NCBI GenBank assembly: GCA_910588875.1
Contig: CAJURT010000041.1
Coordinates: 1-30,131 of the forward strand
Source of the DNA: an uncultured Lachnospiraceae bacterium
GTDB lineage: Bacteria > Bacillota > Clostridia > Lachnospirales > Lachnospiraceae
Length of the DNA stretch: 30,131 nt
Direction of reading: 5' to 3'
The translations under genes and the position numbers were made by a program. Below, one piece after another: positions 1 to 7,890 of this stretch (the first letter of the stretch is position 1; the number at the start of each line of letters is the position of its first letter). Under the pieces are notes generated by a model. The model ran no database searches and was not told where the DNA came from. It saw only the letters and a program-made list of their open reading frames with translations.

Positions 1-59
1 GCCTTTTACCAAACTATGCCGTTTTTAACTATAAGTAGCACAACAGGTTAATTTATTGA

Positions 60-445
60 CATGATGTTGGGGGCAAAAGGTCTTTTGACCCCTCTGATAC
101 CGGATTGCTCCGCACTTTGTGCTCCCGCTTCTTCACTCCGTTGCGGTCGGCGCTGAACAAACGTCCACCGGACGTTTAGCGCCCTCAAAAACATTCAAAA
201 TTCGCCCTAATCGGGCTACTTTTTCATGTTTTTGAACTTTTGACACTGGTATCTTGACATTGGTTCACACCATGATTAATTACTCCGCTGATTAGTCATG
301 GGCGAGTACAGTTATGGAGGCAAAGCATATGCCCCGGTCTACACGACCTTCCGGTCGGTTCCGAACAAGCGCCACTGGCGCTTAGAACCGCCGCAGGCGA
401 TTTCAAATGGGCATATGCCGTTACGTTCACAGGGTACCTGTGAAC
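60..445. other. Hairpin-rich non-coding element (candidate structured repeat or RNA)
   Basis: I see no credible gene in bases 1-489, but the stretch is packed with short, nearly perfect inverted repeats with tiny loops. They are 70-92 (GGGG and CAAAAG arms), 149-183 (GGCGCT outer arm, AAACGTCC inner arm, loop ACC), 185-235 (TCAAAAACAT outer arm, GCCC inner arm), 273-298 (TGATTAAT with ATTAGTCA), 325-418 (10-bp outer arm GCATATGCCC enclosing two hairpins at 344-357 and 357-389) and 425-445 (GTTCACAGG, loop GTA). GATACC at 96-101 can also pair with GGTATC at 248-253. The 325-418 part folds as a three-way junction. The pattern suits a mobile palindromic repeat or a structured transcript. I do not recognise a named family. 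A 62-codon ORF over 298-486 is judged an artefact of the palindromes. Confidence 0.55.
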
Positions 446-489
446 AGCAACCATTGCAGCGGGGGATGGGATTGTATGGAGGATAGGGA

Positions 490-518
490 TTGTGGATTGG
501 GGAAAATGATGTTACAAT
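490..518 (+). promoter_or_regulatory. Sigma-A type promoter with extended -10, for the small secreted protein
   Basis: TTGTGG at 490-495 and TACAAT at 513-518 are separated by 17 bases. TG at 510-511 gives an extended -10. The promoter lies about 125 bases upstream of the secreted protein start at 646 and just after the hairpin cassette. It is a motif match only. Confidence 0.45.
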
Positions 519-645
519 TTACAGAGAATGTCAGTTCGGTAAGCGATTCCCAAAATATTTTAAATTTTTGAATGGATTGGCCGGGGCCAGTCGTATTATT
601 GTTGAAGCCGGAAAAGGCTATCAATGAGGATAGGAGATTCTGAAC

Positions 646-993
646 ATGAAAAAACGATTAGCAGGGATATTGACAGCGGCAGTGATATTCAGCTTGGGAA
701 CTACAAGCGCATTTGCCGCAGGCCGGGGGTGCCATTACCAGGATGCCGACCATGACGGGGTCTGTGATTTTGCCGGTACAGTTTGTGCCTATGCGGATGA
801 GGATGGAGACGGCATCTGTGATTATTGCGGTATGAGCGACAGTGATGATGGCTGGCATGGAAGGCATTATGTAGATGCGAATAATGATGGCATTTGCGAT
901 TATTATGCGGATGGCACCTGCCCCCATGACGGTACCGGCTATGGCCATGGATGTTATGGTGGCCACGGTAGGCATGGGAGGCATTGCCGGTAG
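646..993 (+). CDS. Small secreted calcium-loop and Cys/His-rich protein (hypothetical)
   Basis: This 115-residue protein has a clear signal peptide: MKKRLAG, then a hydrophobic stretch, ending in AFA at residues 22-24. The mature part holds three DxDxDG-like loops (DADHDGVCD, DEDGDGICD, DANNDGICD), each followed by a Cys. These resemble EF-hand-like calcium loops of dockerin or thrombospondin type 3 repeats. The tail is rich in Gly, His and Cys (GHGRHGRHC). A ribosome site (GGATAGGAG) precedes the ATG. Calcium binding by the loops and transition-metal binding by the tail are inferences. The sigma/anti-sigma pair downstream may control it, because the anti-sigma also ends in a His-rich tail. 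No named family is recognised. Confidence 0.8.
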   Translation: MKKRLAGILTAAVIFSLGTTSAFAAGRGCHYQDADHDGVCDFAGTVCAYADEDGDGICDYCGMSDSDDGWHGRHYVDANNDGICDYYADGTCPHDGTGYGHGCYGGHGRHGRHCR

Positions 994-1065
994 GAGGGCA
1001 GGATATCAGGGGCGGCAGGCCAGGGACGGAAAGGCGTCAGGGCAGCAGGCTCTGAGATAAGCCTG

Positions 1066-1180
1066 CAGGTCAAGCAGCCGGGAGCCGGGACAGAATGGCT
1101 GCCAGGTCAAGCAGTCCGGAGCCGGGACAGGATGACTGCCAGGTTAAGCAGTTGGGAGCCGGGACAGGATGACTGCCAGG
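1066..1180. repeat. 37-bp tandem repeats, three copies plus a partial fourth
   Basis: Units at 1066-1102, 1103-1139 and 1140-1176 each begin CAGGT(C/T)AAGCAG and contain GGAGCCGGGACAG. A fourth unit starts at 1177 and breaks off. The units differ at only a few positions. They sit between the secreted protein and the ECF sigma gene, where a promoter for the sigma gene would be expected. No ORF runs through them convincingly. Apart from these repeats the 994-1258 gap shows nothing I can name. Confidence 0.8.
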
Positions 1181-1258
1181 TCAGCCAGGCAAGACGTCAG
1201 GGCAGGATAGCCGCCTGGCTGTCAGTATGACTAATTGGCGGATGAATGGAGTTTCAGG

Positions 1259-1741
1259 ATGCGGAACGAGCAGGAGGTAAACCAGGCCATTGAGCAATAT
1301 TCGGACATGGTTCGGCGGCTTTGCATGGTACATCTGAAGAATCATGCGGATACCGAGGACATATTTCAAACTGTTTTTTTGAAGTATGTCCTTAGTTCTG
1401 TTTCCTTTGAAAATGAGGAGCACGAGAAGGCCTGGTTCATCCGGGTCACGGTCAATGCCTGCAAGGATTTGCTGAAAAGCTTTTTCCGCAGCCATACCGT
1501 ATCCCTTGAGGAGGTGATGGAGCAGCCAGCCCTCCTTTTGCCGGACAACCGGGAGGTTTTGGAGGCTGTGCTTTCCCTTCCTGTCAAATACCGGGAGGTG
1601 GTATACCTGCATTATTATGAGGATTATACGGCTCCCCAGATCAGCCGGATTCTGGGGAAAAATGTCAATACCATTTATACGCTCCTGACACGGGCGAAAC
1701 AGATGCTCCGGGAGAGGTTAGGAGGTGAGGGATATGAATGA
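1259..1741 (+). CDS. ECF-type RNA polymerase sigma factor
   Basis: This sigma-70 family protein of 160 residues has the compact ECF layout. Region 2 covers about residues 10-75 (QYSDMVRRLC, then DTEDIFQTVFLKY and KAWFIRVTVNACKD). Region 4 covers about 105-155 (LPVKYREVVYLHYYEDYTAP, then a helix-turn-helix around ISRILGKNVNTIYTLLTRAK). I chose ATG 1259 because GGAG lies 7 bases before it; an in-frame TTG at 1235 would add eight residues without a better ribosome site. Its end overlaps the next gene, a membrane anti-sigma factor, so the two are translationally coupled. It would direct RNA polymerase to its own small regulon when released. Target genes are unknown; the secreted protein upstream is a candidate. 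Confidence 0.92.
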   Translation: MRNEQEVNQAIEQYSDMVRRLCMVHLKNHADTEDIFQTVFLKYVLSSVSFENEEHEKAWFIRVTVNACKDLLKSFFRSHTVSLEEVMEQPALLLPDNREVLEAVLSLPVKYREVVYLHYYEDYTAPQISRILGKNVNTIYTLLTRAKQMLRERLGGEGYE

Positions 1742-2933
1742 CAGAATAAAGAGCGCCTTTGCTCAGGTGCAGGCCGGGGAGGAGTTAAAGGACAAGACCA
1801 GGGAATTCCTTGCGGATAAGACCAGGGGATATACAGGACAAAGAAGGTTTTGGCCTCAAAGGATAGCATTCTGTCAGCCCATTGTCTCTGCCGCCTTATG
1901 CCTGCTGATTCTGGTATTTGGGGGACACTGGTTTTATTTTACCCCCACAGCGAAGATCAGTATTGATGTCAACCCTTCTCTGGAACTGGGGATTAACCGG
2001 TTTGACCGGGTGGTGGCGGTGGAGGCTTACAATGAGGATGGGCAGGCATTGGCGGCTTCCCTGGATATCTGGTTTATGGGATACCAGGAGGCGGTCAGCC
2101 GGATACTGGAAAATGAAAAAGTGGCCGCTCTTTTATCCCAGGACGAGATCCTGACAATTACGGTTATGGAGTCCAAGGGAGTCCAGTCAACGAGAATCCT
2201 TTCGGACATGGAAAGCTGTGCGGCAGGGCATCAAAATACCTACTGCTATTCTGCTGATTCCAGGGAGGTTGCCCCGGCCCATGACCATGGGATGTCCTGC
2301 GGAAAGTACCGGGCTTTCCTGGAACTGCAAAAGCGGTTCCCTGATATTACCCCAGAGGAAATCCAGGCCATGACCATGAGGGAGATTCGGGATTTGGCAG
2401 AGGAACTGCCGGAGGAGGCAGAGGAGCATCCTCATCATCACGGGAGAGCCGGGACAGGCGGGAGCGGTCCGGGCAGCCCGAGCCAGGCAGGGAACGGAAA
2501 GTGGCAGCCCGGAGGAGCCGGGGCTGGGGCGGAGAAGGAGAAAGGGCAGGCCAGTGAAGCCGCGGCGGGGAACGGAAAGGGGCAGCCCGGAGGAGCCGGG
2601 GTGGAGAAGGAGAAAGGACAGGCCAGCGAAGCCGCGGCAGGGAACGGAAAGTGGCAGCCCGGAGGAGCCGGGGCGGAGAAGGGGAAAGGGCAGGCCAGTG
2701 AAGCCGCGGCGGGGAACGGAAAGTGGCAGCCCGGAGGAGCCGGGGCCGGGGCGGAGAAAGGGCAGGTCAGTGAGACCACGGCAGGGAGCGGAAAAGGGCA
2801 GCCCGGAGGAGCCGGAGCCGGGATGGCGGAGGATGGAGAGGAACCGGAGACCTGGGAAGGGGAACACAGCAGGCGCGGCCATCATGGAAGGGGCAGCGGT
2901 AATGGGGGAAGGAAGGGGCATGGACATGAATAG
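1734..2933 (+). CDS. RsgI-like membrane anti-sigma factor with repetitive, His-rich exterior
   Basis: This 399-residue single-pass protein has a short cytoplasmic N-terminus (1-44) expected to hold the sigma factor. A membrane segment lies at about 45-68. An RsgI-type juxtamembrane domain follows (ISIDVNPSLELGINRFDRV, residues 75-93). In studied RsgI proteins the Asn-Pro bond in this motif (here N80-P81) is the autoproteolysis site; that this one cleaves is inference. A Glu-rich helical part (about 190-235) follows. After it come about five 23-26 residue repeats with the core GNGKWQPGGAGA, then a His/Gly tail (RRGHHGRGSG). ATG 1734 was chosen over GTG 1725 because AGGAGG at 1720-1725 is ideally spaced. 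It overlaps the sigma gene by 8 bases. Classical RsgI partners SigI, whereas this partner is of ECF type. Confidence 0.85.
   Translation: MNDRIKSAFAQVQAGEELKDKTREFLADKTRGYTGQRRFWPQRIAFCQPIVSAALCLLILVFGGHWFYFTPTAKISIDVNPSLELGINRFDRVVAVEAYNEDGQALAASLDIWFMGYQEAVSRILENEKVAALLSQDEILTITVMESKGVQSTRILSDMESCAAGHQNTYCYSADSREVAPAHDHGMSCGKYRAFLELQKRFPDITPEEIQAMTMREIRDLAEELPEEAEEHPHHHGRAGTGGSGPGSPSQAGNGKWQPGGAGAGAEKEKGQASEAAAGNGKGQPGGAGVEKEKGQASEAAAGNGKWQPGGAGAEKGKGQASEAAAGNGKWQPGGAGAGAEKGQVSETTAGSGKGQPGGAGAGMAEDGEEPETWEGEHSRRGHHGRGSGNGGRKGHGHE
2487..2823. repeat. In-frame tandem repeats in the anti-sigma exterior domain
   Basis: Five GC-rich units of about 69-78 bases each begin G(C)GGG(A)A(G)CGGAAA and contain GGCAGCCCGGAGGAGCCGG. 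They encode the Gly/Ala/Lys/Glu repeat of the anti-sigma protein. All length differences are multiples of three, so the frame is kept. Such repeats can change in number by slippage or recombination and may collapse in assembly. Confidence 0.85.
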
Positions 2934-2956
2934 CCTGACGGGTACTAATGACCGGA

Positions 2957-4264
2957 TCACTGGCTGGTAAGCCTTAAGGCCCTCAAAAAGAAGTCCTCCT
3001 GCCCGAAGTTTCCGGATTTCAGCACCAGCCGGATATCCGGGCGGTTTTGGGGAATCATCACAGGAACGCCGGGAGCCACGCTTTCTCCTATGAGATAGGA
3101 GTCAAAGCCCAGGGCTTTGGTGACAGCCCCGGAGGTTTCTCCGCCCGCCACAATAATCCGGGTGTATCCGGCTTTTACGGCCAGTTTGGCCAGTTTGGCC
3201 ATGGTCTGCTCCAAAAGCTGCGCAATCCTTTCCTTGCCGGACTTTTGGACAGCCTGAACATTTTCAGGGGAGTCGGAACTGTACACCAGAACCTCCTGCC
3301 CCCGGTGAACCTGGATAAAATGCCATAATTCCTCCGGGGTCTGGCTGCCCTCCAAAAGCTTATGGGGAAAAAGCTGTAAAGAAGGGATGCGGCAGCTTTG
3401 GACGCAGGCGATCTGGCGGCGGGTCATTTCGGAGCAGCTTCCTGCCAGGATAAGAGCGGAGCCGGCAGTATCCGGACCTGTTTTGGGCGTCTGCTTTTCT
3501 TCTGTTTCCTGACGGAATTCCTCTTCCTGCCCAGAAGCCTTTGGACCGCCGGGGGCCAAACGGCGGGCCAGTTCGGTCAGAAGGCCGGAACTGCCGGAGA
3601 GGAGGGAAAGCTGCCCAAAGCGGTCTGCAATGGCAGCGGCATCCTCCTCTTTTTCGTAGTCCGGAATGATATAAAAGCGGGGATGTTCTGCGGCAAACTG
3701 TCGGATTTTCTCAACAGTCCGGCTGACGGGAAGGTGGTATTGGTTTTGGTCCACGTGGACGGTGGGATATTTGCTCTGAGCCTCCATCAGCACGGAAATG
3801 CGGGAATCCCACATGGGGGTCAGGGGATGCCGCCCCATAGGACTTTGATCTAAGGGAATTCCGTTTACATACAGCTTTCCCTGGATGACCTGACGCCCGT
3901 TGACGGGGAGCGCCGGGCAGAGGATGGTACAGGGAAGGTCATACTCCTTCAGCAAAGCGTCTAAAATCGGGCCGATATTGCCCTGGGGAGTGGAGTCAAA
4001 GGTGGAGCAGTATTTGATATAGAGTTGCCTTGCTCCCTGCTCCTTCAGCCATCTGGCAGCAAGAAGGGTGTCCCGGACAGCCGAAGCCGTCTCCTGGGTT
4101 CTGGTTTTTAAGGCAATGACAACAGCCTGACAGTCCTCGGGGGCCAAGGAGGGGAGACCGTTAAATAAAATGGTTTTCAGGCCTCCTTTCACCAAGAAGG
4201 AGGCCGCGTCACTGGCGCCGGTAAAATCATCAGCAATACATCCCCACAATAAGGAATTGTTCAT
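2957..4264 (-). CDS. otnK: Four-carbon acid sugar kinase (DUF1537, OtnK-like)
   Basis: This 435-residue protein has the two-domain DUF1537 layout. The N-terminal substrate domain begins with the hallmark IADDFTGASDAASFLVKGG, and further motifs are KYCSTFDST and ILCPALPVNGRQVIQGKLYVNG. The C-terminal nucleotide domain contains IIVAGGETSGAVTKALG. Members phosphorylate 3-oxo-tetronates (OtnK) or D-threonate (DtnK) at O4. The OtnC-like gene at 10693 favours 3-oxo-tetronate 4-kinase. ATG 4264 was chosen because CGAGGT precedes it; an upstream ATG at 4294 would add ten residues. It is the second gene of a minus-strand pair, 74 bases after the SAF-domain oxidoreductase, presumably transcribed from the sigma-54 promoter at 5749-5764. 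Confidence 0.9.
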   Translation of the reverse strand: MNNSLLWGCIADDFTGASDAASFLVKGGLKTILFNGLPSLAPEDCQAVVIALKTRTQETASAVRDTLLAARWLKEQGARQLYIKYCSTFDSTPQGNIGPILDALLKEYDLPCTILCPALPVNGRQVIQGKLYVNGIPLDQSPMGRHPLTPMWDSRISVLMEAQSKYPTVHVDQNQYHLPVSRTVEKIRQFAAEHPRFYIIPDYEKEEDAAAIADRFGQLSLLSGSSGLLTELARRLAPGGPKASGQEEEFRQETEEKQTPKTGPDTAGSALILAGSCSEMTRRQIACVQSCRIPSLQLFPHKLLEGSQTPEELWHFIQVHRGQEVLVYSSDSPENVQAVQKSGKERIAQLLEQTMAKLAKLAVKAGYTRIIVAGGETSGAVTKALGFDSYLIGESVAPGVPVMIPQNRPDIRLVLKSGNFGQEDFFLRALRLTSQ

Positions 4265-4338
4265 TTCATACCTCGTTTCTGGATTGATTTTCAATTAAGA
4301 GTTACTTTTCAACCAAATCCACTTTTCATCCCGGTTCT

Positions 4339-5712
4339 TCATTCAAGCGCCATTCCCATCCGATACAGTTCAACCAGCCGCTGCCCCTCCGGATTCACAT
4401 CGGACAGGGTGATGGGATCGCCTTTTTTTATGTCATTTACCAGAGAACCATTGTTCAGCAGATAGAAGGGGGCGAGATTTGTTGCCTCCTTTTTCTCCCA
4501 AAGCTGCGGGGTGATGTGGTCGATAGAATGGTGGTGGCCGTGTACCTGCAAGACGGTTCCCTTCGGGATATCCTCCTGAGCCACGGCGGCCATGACGGCA
4601 ACCTGCCGGCAGTTTTCATTGGCGCCGATTCCCATAAGGTCGCCCAAGAGAATGGAGATGGGAGATTCCAGCCCCATATAGTGATAGGGCAGATATACAC
4701 AGGCATATTTTTGGTTCCGGCTGACCACATGGCCTTTTCCGGTGAGTATTTTCCACACTTTTTCATTTTTACAGCGGATGATGAGAAAGACACCTCCGGC
4801 AAAGCTTGCCTCATCTGGGCGGCGGAGATTGCAGAATACATCCACAACACCGGTTTTTTCCAGGATGCCTCCATCCTCCCTGGGGATAAAGATATCCGCA
4901 AGCTCGCTGATTTTGGCAACCGGATAATGCATACTTTTGCAGGCGGGAGGCATACCGGTGGCATTGGACACAAGATTCATCTCACAAAGGTCCGCGGATA
5001 TGACGGCTCTGTATTTTTCTAACAGGCATTCCCTCTTTTTCAAGGTCTCTGTTCCCTCATAATGCCACAAAGCCTTCATGCCGGGCATAGGCTCCCGGGG
5101 CTGGTCCGTGTCATTGAGATAGGTGAATTCGCCGGTGTCCGGATCCCAGACAAAATCATATTCGCTGGATTTGCCGGCGCAGACAATGTCCAGGCCAAGG
5201 ACGCGGCCCCAGGAGATCAGATCTAACAGATTCCGGGGCTGGTCCCCGTTTACCAGGGTGTAAATGCTGTGATATTTTTCAGCAATTTGATTCATGGCAA
5301 CTCCGCATACACTGTCGGTTTCCTTGGAAACCATATAGACATGAATCCCTTTTTTCAGGGCTTCCTCCGACAGCCAGGAGCCGACAACCGTGTTGCCGGT
5401 ACATTCCACCAGGGCGGTGATATCCGTTTCCGGAACAAGACGATAGTCGGTGAGAATCAGGATGGCCTGGTCCGGGGCCGCATAAAGCTGCCGGGCATTT
5501 TCGCAGATCACCATATTTTCCCTGTCATAGCCTAACTCAAGAAGAACCCTCTGACAATCCCCGGCATCCAGGGCACAGATCATCCGCAGTTCCATGAGAG
5601 ATACCTGGGAGATCTGAGCGAGAAGGGTATAGCCATAGCCGCTGGTGGCGCCCACAATGCCCACCCTTGACTTTTTGCCGTTGCTGCTTTTTATGAGAAC
5701 GCTGTAGTCCAT
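4339..5712 (-). CDS. NAD(P)-dependent oxidoreductase with C-terminal SAF domain (COG4091-like)
   Basis: This 457-residue protein has a Rossmann motif near its start (RVGIVGATSGYGYTLLAQ, about residues 15-32). A homoserine dehydrogenase-like middle follows (ALVECTGNTVVGSW). A SAF-type C-terminus closes it (ending LSDVNPEGQRLVELYRMG). Proteins of this predicted homoserine dehydrogenase/SAF group often sit beside sugar-acid genes; their reaction is mostly unproven. Here it leads the operon with the DUF1537 kinase, so oxidation or isomerisation of the acid sugar is the likely job. ATG 5712 was chosen because GGAGGA lies 9 bases before it; a longer reading from 5886 would run through the sigma-54 promoter and has an implausible N-terminus. 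Confidence 0.85.
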   Translation of the reverse strand: MDYSVLIKSSNGKKSRVGIVGATSGYGYTLLAQISQVSLMELRMICALDAGDCQRVLLELGYDRENMVICENARQLYAAPDQAILILTDYRLVPETDITALVECTGNTVVGSWLSEEALKKGIHVYMVSKETDSVCGVAMNQIAEKYHSIYTLVNGDQPRNLLDLISWGRVLGLDIVCAGKSSEYDFVWDPDTGEFTYLNDTDQPREPMPGMKALWHYEGTETLKKRECLLEKYRAVISADLCEMNLVSNATGMPPACKSMHYPVAKISELADIFIPREDGGILEKTGVVDVFCNLRRPDEASFAGGVFLIIRCKNEKVWKILTGKGHVVSRNQKYACVYLPYHYMGLESPISILLGDLMGIGANENCRQVAVMAAVAQEDIPKGTVLQVHGHHHSIDHITPQLWEKKEATNLAPFYLLNNGSLVNDIKKGDPITLSDVNPEGQRLVELYRMGMALE

Positions 5713-5748
5713 GTAAAAATCCTCCTGCTTTTTGATAACCATTATTAC

Positions 5749-5764
5749 AGCAAATCCGGTGCCA
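5749..5764 (-). promoter_or_regulatory. Sigma-54 (-24/-12) promoter of the oxidoreductase-kinase operon
   Basis: Read on the minus strand the site is TGGCAC-N5-TTGCT, an exact match to the sigma-54 consensus. GG (-24) and GC (-12) are correctly spaced. Transcription would start near 5737, about 25 bases before the start codon at 5712. A sigma-54 activator is encoded next door. Confidence 0.88.
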
Positions 5765-5869
5765 GATTTCAGTATAACAGAAAATCCGGAAAAACTTATG
5801 GGGAAACAGGAAAAGAATGGCAATATTTCCCGTTTTTGGGAATTTGCCTGTTGAGACTGTGTTGGAAAA

Positions 5870-5885
5870 TGTTTCATATGCAACA
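5870..5885. promoter_or_regulatory. Candidate activator binding site (upstream activating sequence)
   Basis: TGTTTCATATGCAACA is a 16-bp palindrome with one mismatched pair. It lies about 105 bases upstream of the minus-strand sigma-54 promoter. A related half-site (TGTTGCA) recurs at 7891-7897 before the plus-strand sigma-54 promoter. Assignment to the neighbouring activator is inference. Confidence 0.5.
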
Positions 5886-5900
5886 AAGTGTACAGCGATA

Positions 5901-5930
5901 TTGACGGATAGGGGAGAGTGCGATTACAAT
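5901..5930 (+). promoter_or_regulatory. Sigma-A promoter for the sigma-54 activator gene
   Basis: TTGACG at 5901-5906 and TACAAT at 5925-5930 have an 18-base spacer. The site is 45 bases upstream of the activator start at 5975. It would let the regulator be made by housekeeping polymerase while both catabolic arms wait for sigma-54. Confidence 0.6.
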
Positions 5931-5974
5931 CAATGAGATCCTGCTGAGAGAATTGACAGAAAACGAGGTGAGAA

Positions 5975-7879
5975 ATGATTCGGTTGCTATTTATTGTCCC
6001 CTACCCGGAACTGGAAAAGACCATCCGCTACATTTTGGAGAACCATCCGGAAAAAGGGCGCATTTCGGCGGATGTGCTGGTGCGGAGCGTGGATGAGGTG
6101 GAGCGGCTGTCCGTGACAAGCTATGATGCGGCGATAGCAAGGGGCTACAGCGCCCGTCTGCTGCGGTCTGCCTTTCCCCATACCCCTGTAGTGGATATGG
6201 TGATTTCCGGTTATGATATTATGCGGACCGTGATGGAGTGTAAAAATGCATATGGAGCGAAACGGATTGCGGTCTGCGGCTTTTTCGGGAAGATCTATGA
6301 GGCGGCGGCGCTCGGCCGGGAATTTGGCTGTGAGATGGAGTTGTATTCGCCGGACACTTACCGGGAACTGGAAAAGAATGTGGAGGAGGCAAAAAGGAAC
6401 GGGTGCGATGCCCTGATTGGCGGTTTTTCCTCCGGAAGGTATGCACAAAAATATCAGCTTCCCTTCCGGCTAATCCGGACAGGGGAGGATACGGTTTTTT
6501 TAGCACTCAATGAGGCGATCCGCACAGTGGAGGAGGTCCGCAAGGAGCGGCTCCGCTCAGAGACCTACAAGACCATAATCGATTCCTCCAAAAATGGGAT
6601 TCTGTTTGTGGACTGCAGGGGCGCCATCCAGGTGCGAAACCACACGGCCCGGGCGATGAACCGTCAGGACAGCCTGATGAATAAGCTGTTAAAGGAAGTA
6701 TTTCCTCTGCTGTACCCTGCCTACAAAGAGGCCCTTGCCTCGGGGCAGGAGATCGGAGGAAGGATTTTTAAGCTGCCGGGCAGCCAGATCACGGTGTCCG
6801 TTTCGTTTACGCCGGTGATTGTCAATAATACAATATCAGGCATTGTTATCCTAATGAGTGATATCACGCAGGTGCAGAAGCTGGAGGGGCAGATTCGGCG
6901 GACCTTAAGCCAGAAGGGGCTTCAGGCAAAGTACACCTTTGAGGATATTATCCACGAGAGTGAAATCATGGACGCTACGATTGAGACGGCCAGGCGGTAC
7001 GCGTTGTCTGAGTCCAATGTCATCCTGGTGGGGGAAACAGGTACGGGAAAGGAACTGTTTGCCCAGAGCATCCACAATGCCAGCAACCGGAAAAGCGGTC
7101 CCTTTGTAGCCATCAACTGCGCAGCCCTTCCGGAGAATCTGCTGGAAAGTGAATTGTTCGGTTATGTGGAGGGCGCCTTTACCGGCACGGTGAAGGGCGG
7201 GAAAATGGGCCTGTTTGAGCAGGCTCATGGGGGAACCTTGTTTCTGGATGAGATCGGGGAGATCTCCATGGCGATTCAGACCAAGCTGCTGCGTGCCCTC
7301 CAGGAAAGGGAGATTCGCCGGATTGGGGACAACAAGGTGATATCCGTGGATGTGCGGATTGTTTCTGCCACCAATAAAAGCATTCACAAACTGGCGGAAC
7401 AGGGCCTGTTTCGCAGAGACCTGGCATACCGGCTGGATGTGCTGCGCATTTTCCTCCCGCCTTTGAGAAAGCGGGGAGAGGATATTTCCCTTTTGTTTCT
7501 GCGCCTTTTGCAGCAGTTAGGGCGGGAGCAGAACTGTCCCGTTCCCCGGGTAGAGGCGGCGGATCTGAAGATTTTGCGGGAACATTCCTTTTTGGGAAAT
7601 GTGAGGGAACTTCAAAATGTGGCGGAGCGGGTCTGGGCCTTGAGAAACGGCGGGCGGATTACCGCCAGGGAGTTGGCTGCCGCCATGGAGCCGCCGGATT
7701 TGGAGATGGATGCGGACACGGGCAAGGAGAGGGAGAAGGTTTTGGAGGAGGGGCTGCCGGACGAAAGGGCGATGATTCAGCAGGCGCTGGCTTTGTGCCG
7801 GGGGAATCAGACAAAGGCGGCAAAGATGCTGGGCATTGATCGGTCTACTTTGTGGAGGAAGATGAAGAAGTATGGGTGA
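5975..7879 (+). CDS. Sigma-54-dependent activator with PrpR N-terminal sensor domain
   Basis: This 634-residue enhancer-binding protein has four parts. A PrpR_N-type ligand domain occupies about 1-170. A PAS-like domain is at about 185-300 (TIIDSSKNGILFVDCRG). An AAA+ domain is at about 320-545, with Walker A GETGTGKE, the sigma-54 contact loop GAFTG and Walker B GGTLFLDEIGE. A Fis-type helix-turn-helix ends the protein (NQTKAAKMLGIDRSTLWRKM). PrpR_N domains sense small organic acids or their derivatives. GAGGTGA precedes the ATG. It sits between two divergent arms that each carry a consensus sigma-54 promoter, so it is very likely their activator. The effector is probably the imported acid sugar or a breakdown product; this is inference. 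Confidence 0.94.
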   Translation: MIRLLFIVPYPELEKTIRYILENHPEKGRISADVLVRSVDEVERLSVTSYDAAIARGYSARLLRSAFPHTPVVDMVISGYDIMRTVMECKNAYGAKRIAVCGFFGKIYEAAALGREFGCEMELYSPDTYRELEKNVEEAKRNGCDALIGGFSSGRYAQKYQLPFRLIRTGEDTVFLALNEAIRTVEEVRKERLRSETYKTIIDSSKNGILFVDCRGAIQVRNHTARAMNRQDSLMNKLLKEVFPLLYPAYKEALASGQEIGGRIFKLPGSQITVSVSFTPVIVNNTISGIVILMSDITQVQKLEGQIRRTLSQKGLQAKYTFEDIIHESEIMDATIETARRYALSESNVILVGETGTGKELFAQSIHNASNRKSGPFVAINCAALPENLLESELFGYVEGAFTGTVKGGKMGLFEQAHGGTLFLDEIGEISMAIQTKLLRALQEREIRRIGDNKVISVDVRIVSATNKSIHKLAEQGLFRRDLAYRLDVLRIFLPPLRKRGEDISLLFLRLLQQLGREQNCPVPRVEAADLKILREHSFLGNVRELQNVAERVWALRNGGRITARELAAAMEPPDLEMDADTGKEREKVLEEGLPDERAMIQQALALCRGNQTKAAKMLGIDRSTLWRKMKKYG

Positions 7880-7890
7880 GGGGGCTTGTG

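Noticed and set aside
298..486. 62-codon ORF on the plus strand
   Set aside because: It runs through palindromes of the hairpin cassette, lacks a good ribosome site, and its peptide shows no protein-like pattern.
2187..2960. Long minus-strand ORF opposite the anti-sigma gene
   Set aside because: It is a mirror of the GC-rich repeats, Pro/Leu-rich without domains; the plus frame has the RsgI motif, a ribosome site and coupling to the sigma gene.
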